From Fennellomyces sp. T-0311 (Eukaryota > Mucoromycota > Mucoromycetes > Mucorales > Lichtheimiaceae), in assembly GCA_025266875.1 (NCBI GenBank), contig JALLLT010000048.1, forward strand, positions 186,001 through 250,000: a stretch of DNA of 64,000 nt, read 5' to 3'. Each line of letters begins with the position of its first letter. The first letter of the stretch is position 1. Made by a program: the position numbers and the translations under genes. Shown here piece after piece: positions 9,613 to 22,135 of this stretch. The notes under the pieces are model-generated. The model made no database searches and was not told where the DNA came from. It worked only from the letters and a program-made list of their open reading frames with translations.

Positions 9613-11829
9613 ATGGCTCCTCTTAAAACCTTCTCGCGCGACGAAGTTGCCCGCCACACCGCCGAAGATGATATTTGGATCATCATCGACACCGACGTCT
9701 ATGACATGAGCAACTTTATTGATTTGGTAACAAAAAGCGTAACTGCTGTATTGTGTGTATCGTACCAACCATCATCTATATGCAGCATCCCGGCGGTGTT
9801 TTTCCGATCCTGGAATTCGCCGGTAAAGACGCAACCGATGCTTTCTATGGTATGCACCGACAAGAAGTGTTGGTGAAGTACAACAGATACAAAATTGGTA
9901 CGATCGCTGGCGAGACACCGCAAATCAAAATCCGCCAATCAGGGGACCTCTCGACAGTCCCTTATGCTGAAATGAGCGCCTTCTTGGGCTACAAGTCTCC
10001 TTACTACAAGTAGGCTGTTCTATTGGAATACCGGAATTGGGAAAACTTACGGATTATCTAGTGACTCTCACTTCCGCTACCAAAAGGCCGTTCGCACAAT
10101 CTGTGATGATCTTAAGGCCGAGGCACAAGAGTGCGATGGAGCCGGCGATCGTCCTTCCGATGAATTCGCCAAAAAGCTCGGAAAACATAACTTATTGGCT
10201 GCTCATATTGGCCCTGGCCCATGGTTACACTCACTCACTTTACCTGGTGGTGTTTCGGGCAAGGAGTATGACTATTTCCAGTAAGTCGCACAGTCACGGT
10301 TATTTCTCGGCATATTGTGTCTGAATCGTTACGCGTACTAGTGATATGATCACCCATCAAGAATTTGCTCGTTGGGGTACCCCAGGTCTCGTTGCCGGTC
10401 TTACCGGTGGTATGACCATCTCGCTTCCTACTATTCTAAACTTTGGCAAGCCCGCATTGAAAGAAAAGGTACAATTGGGATGATTATATTCTTATCAGAA
10501 AAGGTGTCTGACACAGGTGATATTTTAGTTGGTTCCTTTGCTTTTGTCCGGTGAAAAGCGCATGTCCTTGGCCATCACTGAGCCATACGTTGGTTCTGAT
10601 GTTGCTAGCATTAAAACGGTTGCCAAGAAGACTGAGGGTGGATATATTGTGAACGGTGTCAAGAAGTGGATTACGACTGGTACGACGTGGAATCCCACTT
10701 GCATTGATATTTCCTGGACTAATATGGATATTTTTTATGATAGGCCGCTTTGCTCATTACTTTGCCACTGCTGTGCGAACAGAAAAGGGTATCTCCATGC
10801 TCCTCATCGAGCGTGGTGAAGGGGTCGAAACCAAAGCCATCAAGACCTCTTACTCGCCTAGTGCCGGTACTGCATATGTTACTTTTGAAAACGTAAGTTT
10901 GGGCGGGGGGTCTTTAGAGAAGAATAAGAAAAAGTTACTAACGTTACATCCTAGGTTTTTGTTCCTGAAGGAAACTTGCTCGGCGTCGAGCACCAAGGTT
11001 TCCGCGTTGTTCTGTAAGTAAATAATTAAAGAGGATGGTGTGAGAAAATTTACTGATTTATTTGTCATTTAGCTCTGTAAGTAATTTATTTAGTTTCTGA
11101 TGGTAAAAATGTGCTTATCTAACGTGTATTTACTTTGAACTCTTTCTTGGATATCAATCATTAGAGTACGTATATAAGATTTCCGTTGCCTAGTAACCTA
11201 TGATATCTGATGCTTGCGTTTTCTAGACTTCAACCATGAACGTTTCATGCTTATTGCGCAATCTGTCGCCACTGCTCGTAACGCTGTTGAGGAGTGCATG
11301 AAGTGGGCTAACCAGCGTAAGGTCTTTGGTAAGCGTTTGATCGACCAACCTGTCATCCGTAACAAGCTCGCCAAGATGGTAAGATACAATTTAAGGGATT
11401 CTATCAATGTTCGGATAAAGTTAACGTATATGCCTCGCTAGATTGCCGGTGTCGAGAGTTGCCAAACATGGACTGAGCACATTGCTTACCAGATGTGTCA
11501 TATGAACTACGCAGAGCAGGCTGACAAGTTGGCTGGTCCAATTGCTCTTCTCAAGTTCCAAGCCACTCGTATGATGCACGATGTATCTGACGATGCTTGT
11601 CAGATCTTTGGTGGCCGTGCACTCACAAAGACTGGCATGGGTAAATACATCGAAGACTTGCAACGAACATACAAGTTCAACGCCATCTTGGTAAGTTCTA
11701 GATTTGGTAGACGAGAAAAATCAGTTTACTAAGGTTTCTTTCAACCAACAGGGTGGCTCTGAAGAAATCATGGCCGATCTCGGTGTGCGTCAGGCGATGA
11801 AGAAGTTCCCCGCCGATGCTAGACTGTAA
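9613..11829 (+). CDS. Cytochrome b5-acyl-CoA dehydrogenase fusion
   Basis: FAD-dependent acyl-CoA oxidation enzyme with an N-terminal haem domain. Exons: 9613..9726, 9786..10009, 10062..10280, 10342..10468, 10529..10679, 10744..10892, 10955..11013, 11073..11076, 11165, 11227..11378, 11442..11690, 11752..11829; they close to 508 aa. Residues 1-90 are the cytochrome b5 fold, with haem ligand motif HPGG (residues 39-42) and a second candidate His in GMHRQEVL. The rest is ACAD: AITEPYVGSD substrate/FAD loop, GVKKWIT, FNHERFMLIAQS, QIFGGRALTKTGMGKYIEDL and GGSEEIMADLGVRQA near the C-terminus. Between the exon ending RVV-CT (11013) and FNHER (11227), a 4-nt exon (CTCT) and a 1-nt exon (A) give LSNFNHER; a single 5-nt exon at 11165..11169 would give LVHFNHER. 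Whether it works in peroxisome or mitochondrion is not evident. Confidence 0.9.
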
Positions 11830-13296
11830 ACTTCATTACCGATCAGATCTTGCATTTTATACCACACATACAGTTTTTGGTTTTGTTTCTATCACCACTG
11901 ACTAATAAAAGTCATGAATTGATTACCTTGTAGCTTTCTTTATCCCGATTAATCAATCATTTTGTATTTGCAATCTAAAAACGGTACAAGTACGTAGAAC
12001 GCAACGTGACACTATTACATGTCAATTCTCGGGTGGCCTTAAACCAAACTAGTGACATTGGTCGTGTTTGATCTTGCGATTACACCTTTCAGAGTATCAG
12101 GGAAGTATGGTTCTATGTAAAATCTCGCTTTTTGCAGAAGTTTTTACGAGATCAAGTTATAGCGGTAACAGAGCTGTGGTTTGTTTTATATAACTATTTA
12201 ATGCACTTTTATACACATGCGACGTGAAAGTAACTGGTTAACGACCTATATAGTTGTACTAACCAGCCTTGTTTTTTTTTAAAAAAAGAGGTTTACAAAT
12301 AACAAGGAATATAATCGCGTGGTTGCGCTTAACTTTCAGGCGTAGCATTTTTACAACAATAGAATTTTTCTTTTGCTTCTTCACCAACCGAGAAAAAGTT
12401 TGGGGTTGACTGGTCGATATATACGTATCTGTGACAAAAACGCGATCAGATATTGCCGCTGCGATATCATTCATGTAAATGACTGGCATGTTGAGGGTTA
12501 TCCTTTGTAATCACAAAGCGCTGACTGAATGTATAATTAACATCCTACTTGAGAAGTAGGCAGTAATATGATTCTATAAAGTTGTAAACCAATATGTAGC
12601 AAACACTGAGGACTTCATTTACTACGATATTCATACACTTGCAAGTAAAGTACAAATTCAATTGATGCATACTATGTGTGATTGTTGTGGCTATTGAACG
12701 CACTTACGCCTCTAACGCATTTTGTCGACAGTACTTGTAACTGTTATGAGTTATAGCCTTAGCATCATCGCAGAACGCCTACTGCCCAGTCACACTGCCC
12801 ATGTCTACTAGTAATTAAATGAGATCATTATCTGAGCGATTGAATGCAGCACGTTTGCGAACCTCCAGGTTGTTCATCCTACAAGATAGCTGCCAATAAG
12901 TAAGAGCTGTGGTTAGCTCTTGCAGTGACTCACCAATACAGTATCTGATCTCGATTTATCAATAACAGGATGCTTTGCGGTGATATTATTCAGCACTTGT
13001 GTGGTCAAAGCTGGCAGGTGGTATAAGGCGATTGTCTTCAACGAGCTTCCAGTCATTGCATCAGAGAAAGTAGTTGTTCCTTGTTGGTCGTTGTTGCATC
13101 GTCAAAATGCGAAAGAGTATATACACTACGGAAAACTGGTGACGTGGACTCGTCAAGGCTGTGGTAAGTCATGTTATGTATCCAAATGGATTACTATGCA
13201 CTGCACACAACGGACTAAAAAGATATATTATACTATGGGGTACGGATATATGACACTAGGATAACGATAATAGATAGTGATAATAATACAGAGTTT
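11830..13296. other. Gene-free stretch
   Basis: About 1.5 kb between the convergently placed dehydrogenase and Ras GEF genes. It is AT-rich with short open frames only; the longest (12980..13264, plus strand) shows no domain, no plausible splice partners and no start context. An AATAAA-like signal (ctaataaaag, around 11903) probably ends the dehydrogenase transcript. Confidence 0.5.
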
Positions 13297-16200
13297 TTAC
13301 CAAGTCTCATTGGGTTCAATTTCATAGCTTAACTTCCGTACAGTTTCAGCATTGGAGGAGTGGAGTTCAGAGCACAAAAAGTACACTTCATCATCTCGCT
13401 CAAACGAGTAGCGTCTCGCCAGGTTCTGGAAAGTGAGAACACGCTTAATGACTGTTGCTGTGATACGGTGCTTGCGGAAATTGACAAGCGGTTGGTTGAG
13501 CATGGGAGATGTGCCGGGTCTGGTACTGTTATTCCGATTATAGATCTTGTGATGGCTGTGGCTGGGACGGATGTACGGTGGCTGCTCCGAGTTGAATACC
13601 AGATCAGAGAGATAGATGCCCAGGAACGGAATACACCCGCCAAACGGAATCTTGATCTTGGTTTTGGTGAACGCATGATGGTTTGTTCCTGGCATTTCAA
13701 TCTGAACTTCGACGGGAGACATGCCATATTCTTCAGCCACTTGTGTCATGCTATCACGGATATGCTTCCAGTTTTTCATGGGCGATGTAAATGCCGAGAG
13801 TTGCTCCAATATGCGCATCTCATGTGATCCGACGCGATCCCAGGTCTTTTTCAATCTGGAAACTGCAGGAGATTGCAAGCCAAGGAGAATCTGCACAAGT
13901 GTGGCAAAGTTGCAGTAAAGTTTGCATTTCTGTTGTTGGTAAAAATAAATTAGTTTGGGCGCATGTGTGCTCGAGTGGATGCCTCAGCATACCTGTGCTA
14001 ATCGAATGAACTTTTCCACCACCTTGACACGTTCATCCAAAGAACGCGTATGGACGATCTCGCTTGCAACCCATTGACATACATCGTTGAATCGCTTGAT
14101 GACTTGTTCAATACCGCCGTGGTTTTCGCCACGTGCCAATCGCATTTCGCGTGTGCGTCTGGTGTAGTTGATGCCGCGATCCTCCATATCCTCCTCATCC
14201 TCCGTGAACATACTCTCCTCATCACCTGCCGAAGTATCATTTGCAGGCATCTTGGTCCATCGACAATGTACCATTTCCTCCCAATCAATGTTCAGAAGGA
14301 CTTGTGCCTCAAGCAGACAGAGCTGTCTCGCCATGCGTTCGGATCGGTAATACAAGATAAAAGATTTGGGGTATAAATCGGACGCTCTGCGTGAGGCTAT
14401 TACTGATGGGGGTATGCTGCTAATTGTTGGTAATTGAGGTTTCGGCAAGTCCAGCTCGACGATACGTTGCGGTGAACGGGGCGGGGAGCCAAGAGCCGGT
14501 TCGGATGATCCAATAGACACATGGGTTCGCGGTCGTACTGTCCTGTTTGTCGTACTTTGATCTTCCTCTGTTGCGGTTTCGACTTCCTGAATATGCATTA
14601 CGGATTCCTCTACACCTGATGTAATGGATCGCCTTGCAAGCTGGCTAAGGTATACTGGACCTCGCTGTTGCTGGATCCGACTGGGGCTCTCTGGCATTTC
14701 TTCCGTGCCGCTGTCACTCAATTGACTGGTTTGTTCCAGACGCAGCTGCTGGGCGACATGACTGACAGTTGTTTGGCCATTGCTATGCTTGGGTGTCTCC
14801 GCAGGATGGACCAGGGTATCACGGGTTGGCAAAACGCGTCTGGCTGACCGCAATGAAGCTGGTTCATGCTGTTGATTAAGCATCGCCGAAATTTCCTTCA
14901 CGCTGGGCTTCTTGGTTGCTCCATTCGTATCCTGACCGTATTGCATTGTTTGACGTGCACGTGCGGTGACGTTTGCTGCTTCTTCCAAAGGCTGAGGCAC
15001 TGCCAAGCGCTGGACTATCTCCTCATCTCTTCTTTCGCCTCTGGCCGTCACATCAGAGCCGCTTCGGATGGAAGATGAAGTCAGAACCTTTTCTAAAGTA
15101 CTTCCAGATACACCGGAGGGTGAAAAGAACTCGGCTCGATTCAGCTCCTCTTGTTCTTCCAACTTTCGTCGTTCTCTCTCCAATCTGAAGGCGATTTGTT
15201 CCTCAGTTGGTTGTTCAATGTCGTGTTCTTCTTCGTCATCATATTCTTCGTCGCTTATTTCGCTATCCGTTGTACCTGCAGAAAGCTGACTGTCCAATGA
15301 ATTGTCTGAATAAACACTAGACTGGGATGACATGGCGGCGCCAGGGCGACCGACCGGTGATGTTGGTGATGAACTTCCGTTATCCATTGACATCGCACGT
15401 CTTTGTGTCTCCATGCGACGGATATACGACGCCTTGACAGCTTCATTGTCCTGCTTGCTATTCCGCCCAAAGCGTGTGATGGATGTGCTGGAAGTGTTGC
15501 GTTTTACAGGTGTGTTGGATGATGTGCGCAGCTTTTCAATTGGATTGGCAGGGCTTTTGGTGTTGCGAACGCTGCCAATAACGACGACAGGTGCCGAGCG
15601 GGTATCTTGAACAGCCATGTTGCCATGATGTCTGTCACTCACGTTCACGTTACTGACAATGGCGGTCTTGCGTCGCATCGGACTCTGTGCAAGTTTTGCT
15701 CTGGCCATTTCTTCGATACGTTCTTGATCTTCGGTGGGCGGTGGAGGAGCAATCACTTGGACACGCTCGGACTCTGCTGACTTGAGATAATATACTTTTT
15801 TCAGTCGTCGCACCACCTGCTTCAAACTCTTGACAATGCGTTGGTCTCGTGGTGATTGCTTGATCAGGGGTGACCGAGGCAAGTCGTTCAAAAAGTCGAC
15901 AAGGATCTGACGCAGTTCCCGACGAGGAATAAAATCGTGCACAAAGTAATTCAATAACCAGTGCCGCATCACGACGAATGTTCTGAAAATAGTTTAGTGG
16001 AACGATAGCGATAAAAAAGGACATAATTAAAAGTATACCTGATGCGAACGATCCGTCTGGCTTCTTGATCACTTTCTATACCCCATTTGAAACGCAAAAT
16101 AAGCAGTTTGCACAGCTGCGTGGGTGAGATGAACGTGCGATATGTCAAGAAGAAATCGGTCATGAACGTGTAATCTGAAAAGAGAAGAAATCACATCATA

Positions 16201-17725
16201 AGAAGCCCGATCCATTGTTCTTTTAGTTGTGTCACTATACCTAATGTATTGGTCAGTTTCTCGACCAGCTTTTCCACCGTAGCAGCCTCAATGACTTTTG
16301 GAACATCCACTGACTGCACAGACATTTGGTCATCATCTATGATCCGTTTCTCTCTTCTGCTAGTGTTCCTCCGACCAAACTTGAACAGCATAGATCCCTT
16401 CTCCTTTTCCTCGATACCATCTGGTGCGTGGCGCATGGCTAGCCGCTGTTGTTTGTTTTTCCTGAGAGGAAGGGTCGCCTTGCTTAGCTTGAAGCCTTCG
16501 GGTATAAGCTGACTAGACCATCGAGGCATTCGTGATTTTGGTGGTTCTGCAGATGGTGCGGCTGATGATGCAGTCGTATTGGAAGAGAACCCCTTTACAG
16601 AAGCAGGCATAGTCTGGGCGGATGCGAAAGAAGGTGTTGTCAGAGCTGACCGTTGACTACCACTGCTGCCACTATCCGGAAGTTTCTTTCCTGCAGCCGA
16701 AGTGGTTGCCATTGATGCGGAAATAGACTGAGGGTCCAAGCCCCAAATGATAATGCGTTCGTCGTCGTCCGACGTCAACAGATCGAAAAGGGCAGGAGGA
16801 AAATTGATAAAGACGAGTGGCGGAGCAATGTCGTAAGGGCCACGACGTTCTGACGTAACGGATGGGGGTATGGATGCCAGTTCATGGTAAGTGTTTGGAT
16901 CGTTTGTGAATATGGAGGACGAGAAGGAGGTTGGTCTTGGCTTTCGTTCAAAGTTGCGTGGGATGGGTTCTGTCGATAAAGCCAGCGTTTCGGCAAAAAG
17001 GTCGCTAAACTTGCTCACCTCCGGGATATCCGGTAGGAAAAAGTCAGGAGACGCATGATGAGATTTTGGCGACGCAGGTTGCTGCAAATGGTTACTGGAT
17101 GTCCCGACGTTCTCAAATACAGAATCCACCAGGGTCGCGATGGATACATCGCCATTGTGTCTGTTCTCTTTGCTGGTGCTTGGTGTGGGTGTTTGGTGTA
17201 TGGAGCTGCTGAGAACTGACCGGCTAGTAATCGATACGAACCCGTCTTCGTCGTCGGCAATGGGATGGTTGTATGCTGCCACTTGGCGTTCCCAGAATAT
17301 CTTGGATTCTGTGTACTCTCGAACACCAAAGACGGTCGCCAGTGCAGCTCGTTCGCGCCCACCCTCGCTGTTGTCATTCATCAACTCGGGCGGAATGAGA
17401 GAATTGTTTCGTTTGCGACGCGATCCGCCAATAGCTCGTTCCTCTGGCAGCGGAATGTCCGTTGTCATGGCGGCCGCCTTGATGTATTGCGATTCGTCGT
17501 CGCCTTTTGGTGGTAACATATCAGTGGCGCTAGTTTGCAAAGAAGGGGGTGTAGGAAAAGAGGGAGAAAAAAAGTAAGAGAGAGGGAGCCAAAGGCGTCA
17601 ATGTTTGAGATTCGTTTTTTTTCGCGTAGCACTTACTTTGCATCATTATTGCCAGTAGGCGATGCTGTGTATAAACGATCCATTGTTCGTGCCCAGGGTG
17701 ATATTGGCCGGTCATCTGCATCCAT
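13297..17725 (-). CDS. Ras-type guanine nucleotide exchange factor (REM + CDC25 domains)
   Basis: Promotes GDP/GTP exchange on a Ras-family GTPase. Minus-strand exons 17637..17725, 16241..17529, 16039..16174, 13993..15982, 13297..13929 join to 1378 aa. A Ser/Thr-rich, presumably disordered N-terminus of about 440 residues precedes the RasGEF_N/REM motif (LVEKLTNTLDYTFMTDFFLTYRTF, crossing two exons) with HWLLNYFVHDF. A disordered acidic linker of roughly 500 residues follows, then the CDC25-like catalytic domain at the C-terminus (LEAQVLLNIDWEEM; RFNDVCQWVASEIV; KVVEKFIRLAQ; CNFATLVQILLGLQSPAV; PFLGIYLSDLVF). The long linker and terminal catalytic domain recall Lte1/Efc25-type fungal exchange factors more than SH3-containing Cdc25, but the target GTPase cannot be read from sequence. 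The first exon is short (89 nt, starts MDADDRPISPW). Confidence 0.9.
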
Positions 17726-19151
17726 TATTGTCGTATGTATGTCTTGGCTAAAGTTGCTTGTTGATGTATCTGCATGCAAAAGAGGTATCGAAACCGGGTA
17801 TTGGGCAGTGTTGATTTCCCGAAGTAAACAGGTCAAAAAGGTCTCGAAAAATAATAAAGACGTGCTCTTTTATAACAAAGGGCCTCTTCACATGATCCAT
17901 TGACGTTTTTGAACTTGACGTAGCACCACTGTTCGACGACACACACCTTTTGCAATCCGGATAGATCCGCGCGTGTCAGGCCATTCCAACCATGTGTCTA
18001 TATTTTTTTCTTTGCTCATTCTCTCCTTCTCTGACAAGAAGTATCCCTATTTCTACTTTTGTTGCAAAAGCAAAGAAAAATAGTAAGCTTTTCGCTCATC
18101 TAATGAATATCACTTTATTGGATGCCCCAAGCTGGGTTTACGAATGTAAGAAAAATCATAGGGTACCGCGTGGTCTTGATGTAGTACAAAGTGACTCGAT
18201 CGGCTTCCTTCGGGTTACGCACAAAGGTGCCGCATCACTAGTTGTTCTGGTGTTCTTGATGGTTTCCAAGCGATGGACATCTCTTGTTTTCTTGGCTTGT
18301 TAGATGCCGCAAATAAAAGGCATCCTAATATACATAAATAGTTAACCGTTGTACCATCCCTAAAATAGAAAGGGATGAGTGAGGCATCCGGGTGCCACAC
18401 ACTTACTTACCGCGTTTAACCCGCCCTTCTCGAGTAAATTACCTCATTGCCAATCCTTTTATTAAGGTTTATAGGCAATAGGGCTTGAGAGGGCCGATCT
18501 TATTTTCTGTATAATCCATATGTCCTACAGAATGGCATGAAAAAAAAAGGGTGAAAAGGATGCAATATCTAATTTTCATAGCGACGGCACAATCATTGTT
18601 CCCAACTAATATATTAGCTCCAAGTAATTAATTCCTTCCCCATACTCTAATATATTTGTATGCCATATATGTATTCAAGGGCACAATGAAAGAACTTGGC
18701 GTTGCTATACTGTACAGTGTATTTTGCATTTACCAAGACGGAAAATTAAGGGAGCGAATTGGACTTCGCGAACATCGCCGCAACCTTATCTTCAAAGTTG
18801 ATAACCTTCGCCAAGTTTCTTGACGTCTTTCTCTGTGGTTTCCAGTTAAACAGATAATGTCATTTCGACAGCCTTTTGCAAGATATACATAGAACTAGTT
18901 CCTCGCCGATACAAATTGATTTCTCCTTGACAACGCGTTGCCATGCACGCTGTTGCTCTTCTTTTTGGGATGGGCTTCTGGAAACTGCACTGGACATTGA
19001 ACTATTTTCCTGATCATCCAATGAATCCATCGATGTCCGTAGCCTTATATTAATGGATCCAACTTACTACCCCTCCCCGAGTTAAATGCAACACGGCAAA
19101 GTCAAAATTTATTACATTTTGAGCACCCGAAACTTTTTTTTTCAAGCAACC
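17726..19151. other. Shared 5' region of two divergent genes
   Basis: About 1.4 kb separating the Ras GEF (minus) from Rsa3 (plus). No convincing coding content on either strand; the open frame at 17992..18303 has no recognisable domain. No TATA element stands out close to either start. Confidence 0.45.
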
Positions 19152-19858
19152 ATGGCCAAACCCAAAGCAGGACAGAAGCGAAAATCGATCGCACCAAAGA
19201 AACAACAAAAGAAACCAAAACACACATCGATACCCGAATCCCCACCGCCTGTTTCAGAGGTTAGCATTAATCGACGATGCATTCGCTTTTGATCAGCCAC
19301 TGATCTCGACTTTTTACAGGAGGAACCGACTGAATCACTATTCGGTAATTGTTTGGACATTAATGGTCGACGAAAAATAACAGTTTATGAAAAAAAAGCA
19401 GACGAACAGCAAGATAATGACGGAGGATTGTTTGATAACCTTGACGAGGAAATGGATACAGCAGGACTGGACGATATTGTTCGGGAGCTAGAGGATGGTA
19501 GTGACAGCAGTGATGCCGCAGATGCCATGAGTGAAGCCCAAGTATCGCCTTCCGAAGATGAAGAAGAAGAGGAGGAAAGCGAAGAACGGATAGAAAAGCC
19601 AGCATCAAAGCCAAAGTTCCGTGATCATTATATGGGACAGATCACACGCGCGTTCGGCTCTGATTTAGATAAAATTAGACAGGTAAACGACTTTTCTTTG
19701 CAAGGTTTATAGCACAATAGCTAATACGACTTTTGCCATAGGAACCAACATTCAGTGCCTCACAATTACCCATTCTTATCGACTCGCTTGAAGCTGGAAT
19801 TGACATCTTTTCAAATCTGGAGCAGGAGATTATATTAGCTGATGCCGTTCAAGAATAA
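19152..19858 (+). CDS. RSA3: Ribosome assembly protein 3 (Rsa3-like)
   Basis: Nucleolar factor for early 60S subunit assembly. Exons 19152..19259, 19320..19682 and 19742..19858 join to 195 aa. The N-terminus is a Lys/Pro-rich basic tract (GQKRKSIAPKKQQKKPKH), compatible with nuclear/nucleolar targeting. A strongly acidic middle follows (SEDEEEEEESEE). The conserved Rsa3 C-terminal domain reads RDHYMGQITRAFGSDLDKIRQ, then across the last intron FSASQLPILIDSLEAGIDIFS. The gene ends 70 bp from the stop of the convergent permease gene. The family call rests on the C-terminal motif; the rest is low complexity. Confidence 0.82.
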
Positions 19859-19928
19859 GTTCATTCCTCATTCATACATTAAAAAAAGTAGCATACTATT
19901 AATTGTAGATAACAAATTGGGCAAGGGT

Positions 19929-21713
19929 TCACAAACGATAGTAAAAATGAAGATCTTCTCTATCTGTCAAATCCAGTTCTTCGCGATTTTCGGGAATAGG
20001 AGGTAACATGCCGTCTCGATCCATCTTTTGTCGTCGCAAATTCTCGCGCCGATAGATCCATCGAATCGTGACATAAAGACAGCAACATACAACGTCGGCA
20101 ATGATGAACCCAGTAAGTCCAGAATAGTACCGAGGCGCTTCCCTTTCCAGCATCATCAAAGGGCCAATAAAGTTACCAAGCGAATAACACGCCATGAGTG
20201 ATCCAAGATAAAACGTCTTTTTGGTGTATCCAACCACATTATTCACAACAGACGCTTGAACAATGGTTGATGCTGGTGCGGGATTGCATAGATAAATTCC
20301 CAATAGCTGTATGGGTCCGTTCGGCAGTGCGCATAAAAGTATTAGACCGGTTAATGTGATGAAGGTCAGTAAAATTATGACGTAAAAAAGCTGCTGGAAT
20401 CGACGATTCAAATATAAACCGAGTGCAATGAGCAACATAGTAACTACGGCAATAGGGATATTAAGTAGAACAGAATTCAGATTCTGTACTTACATAATCA
20501 AACATTAATATAATGAAAATGTGCATAGAACACGACTTACCGAGAAACCCATTCCTCGAATCATTTGTGAGCTAAACGTTGTGGAACATGCAATTTTTAA
20601 GCTCATTAAAGTGTTGGCGATAATGTAACAGTAGTATTGTGGCTCCTTGATTGCTTCTCGTATGTGAGCAAAACTTATCTTGTCGCTTCGAACAGTGGCG
20701 TTATCGCGTATTCGTTCATCCATAAGCCGATCTTCTTGTGGCGTCAGTCGAAAGAATCGTGATTTGGTAGTATCAGGGAGGAAAAGAAACAAGGTTATAC
20801 CGAGTAACGTGGTAACACTCCCCCAAATGATCATCAACCTTTACGTTTTTAAGATTAAAAATGAAAGCCATATGTATGGTTTACATACCTTACCATTGCC
20901 ATGCGCTCAGTCCTTGCAACCCATCCATGTATCCAATCGCGTATCCAAATAACCCACTGACTGCCATGCCGACAAAATTAACCATCATTAGAACACCGAG
21001 CCATAAAACTTGTTCTTTTCGACGGAAGAACATCCCGATTAAAAGACATATACTATATCATCAAAATGAATGTATAATTCCAAACATAATCCTTCACCCC
21101 TGCACTTACCAGGTGTATGTCGAACCTTCAAAAAATCCAACTAGAAAACGCAACCCAGCCAGCTGAGGGAAATTCGATACCAATGCTGTGCATCCGACGG
21201 ATATGCCCCAAAAAATTGTAAGAGCACCGAGGTATTTGGCAATGGGAACCCGTTGCAAAAAGTATTGATTGAATATCTGTTGTTGCATTCATGCAGAATG
21301 TAAGCAATTCTTTGTTGTCATGCAAGTTACTTTTATGTACCTGTATGCCTACGAAGCCAACAAAGAAAATTGATCCTGCCCAGCTGAACTGAGTTCCGGT
21401 CAAATGGATATCCTCCAACAGGCCAAGCACGGCCGAGTAATTCAGAATGAACTTGTCAATGAACTATTGAGTGTGTTAAAGAGCAGCTGTTGTTTTTATT
21501 TTAGTAAAAGTCATAGGTATGCACCTGGATACAGTATACAGCACAGAAATATGGCATTGTTGCCCAAGCAATTTTTCTCGCCAGTCTTCGGTCCGCTTTC
21601 TTTTCGTTTTCGTGGCAACCTTCTTCATTCATTCTGTGTAAGAAAAATGCGAGAATGATGTTTAGCAGTAGTATCAAAAAGTAGATTACTTACTTTTCGG
21701 TAGCTGTCTTCAT
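19929..21713 (-). CDS. Dal5-like anion:cation symporter (MFS), copy A
   Basis: Plasma-membrane permease of the major facilitator superfamily, allantoate/nicotinate/vitamin-type (ACS) family. Minus-strand exons 21694..21713, 21525..21633, 21341..21463, 21110..21276, 20894..21052, 20541..20838, 19929..20483 give 476 aa. Typical features are FNQYFLQRVPIAKYLG after the first helices, FPQLAGLRFLVGFFEG, the central loop with FLPDTTKSRFFRLTPQE followed by ERIRDNATVRSDKI, and PIQLLGIYLCNPAPA in the C-half. Several hydrophobic segments alternate with basic loops. The first exon is only 20 nt. The C-terminus (EELDLTDREDLHFYYRL) closely matches copy C. Intron positions are shared with copy C, so they arose by tandem duplication. 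The substrate is unknown. Confidence 0.9.
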
Positions 21714-22135
21714 TATGTCCAGGTATGGTACAGGTAGAGAACAAGACTAACGAATGAGAGAAACAGTCAAGGAAGATTCCTATTTTATGTTGCTGCATGG
21801 CGGTGATCATATACGCCTTTCGTTCTGGCGGAGAGCATATTTTTATACTTTGACTAATGCAAAGACACGCATCATTTGCTCGTCCGAAACGTATTCATGG
21901 GGCTCTAATAAGGAGACCAATTAAAAACATGTGATCGTATCATTTTGAAATAGCATGACTGTACTGGAAAGCTGATGCTCTTCGCGGAGGCATTATTCAC
22001 ATGTGCGCCACCCTTAAAAGCCGACCATGTGAGTCGAATATTCTAGTCAATAATTACTTGGATATCGTGTAAAGTTAGGAACTATGCACATATTACTGTT
22101 ATACGTTGCTACTACATAAGTAAATAGGTAGCTAT

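Noticed and set aside
12980..13264. 94-codon open frame on the plus strand
   Set aside because: No domain, no start context and no splice partners; expected by chance in AT-rich spacer.
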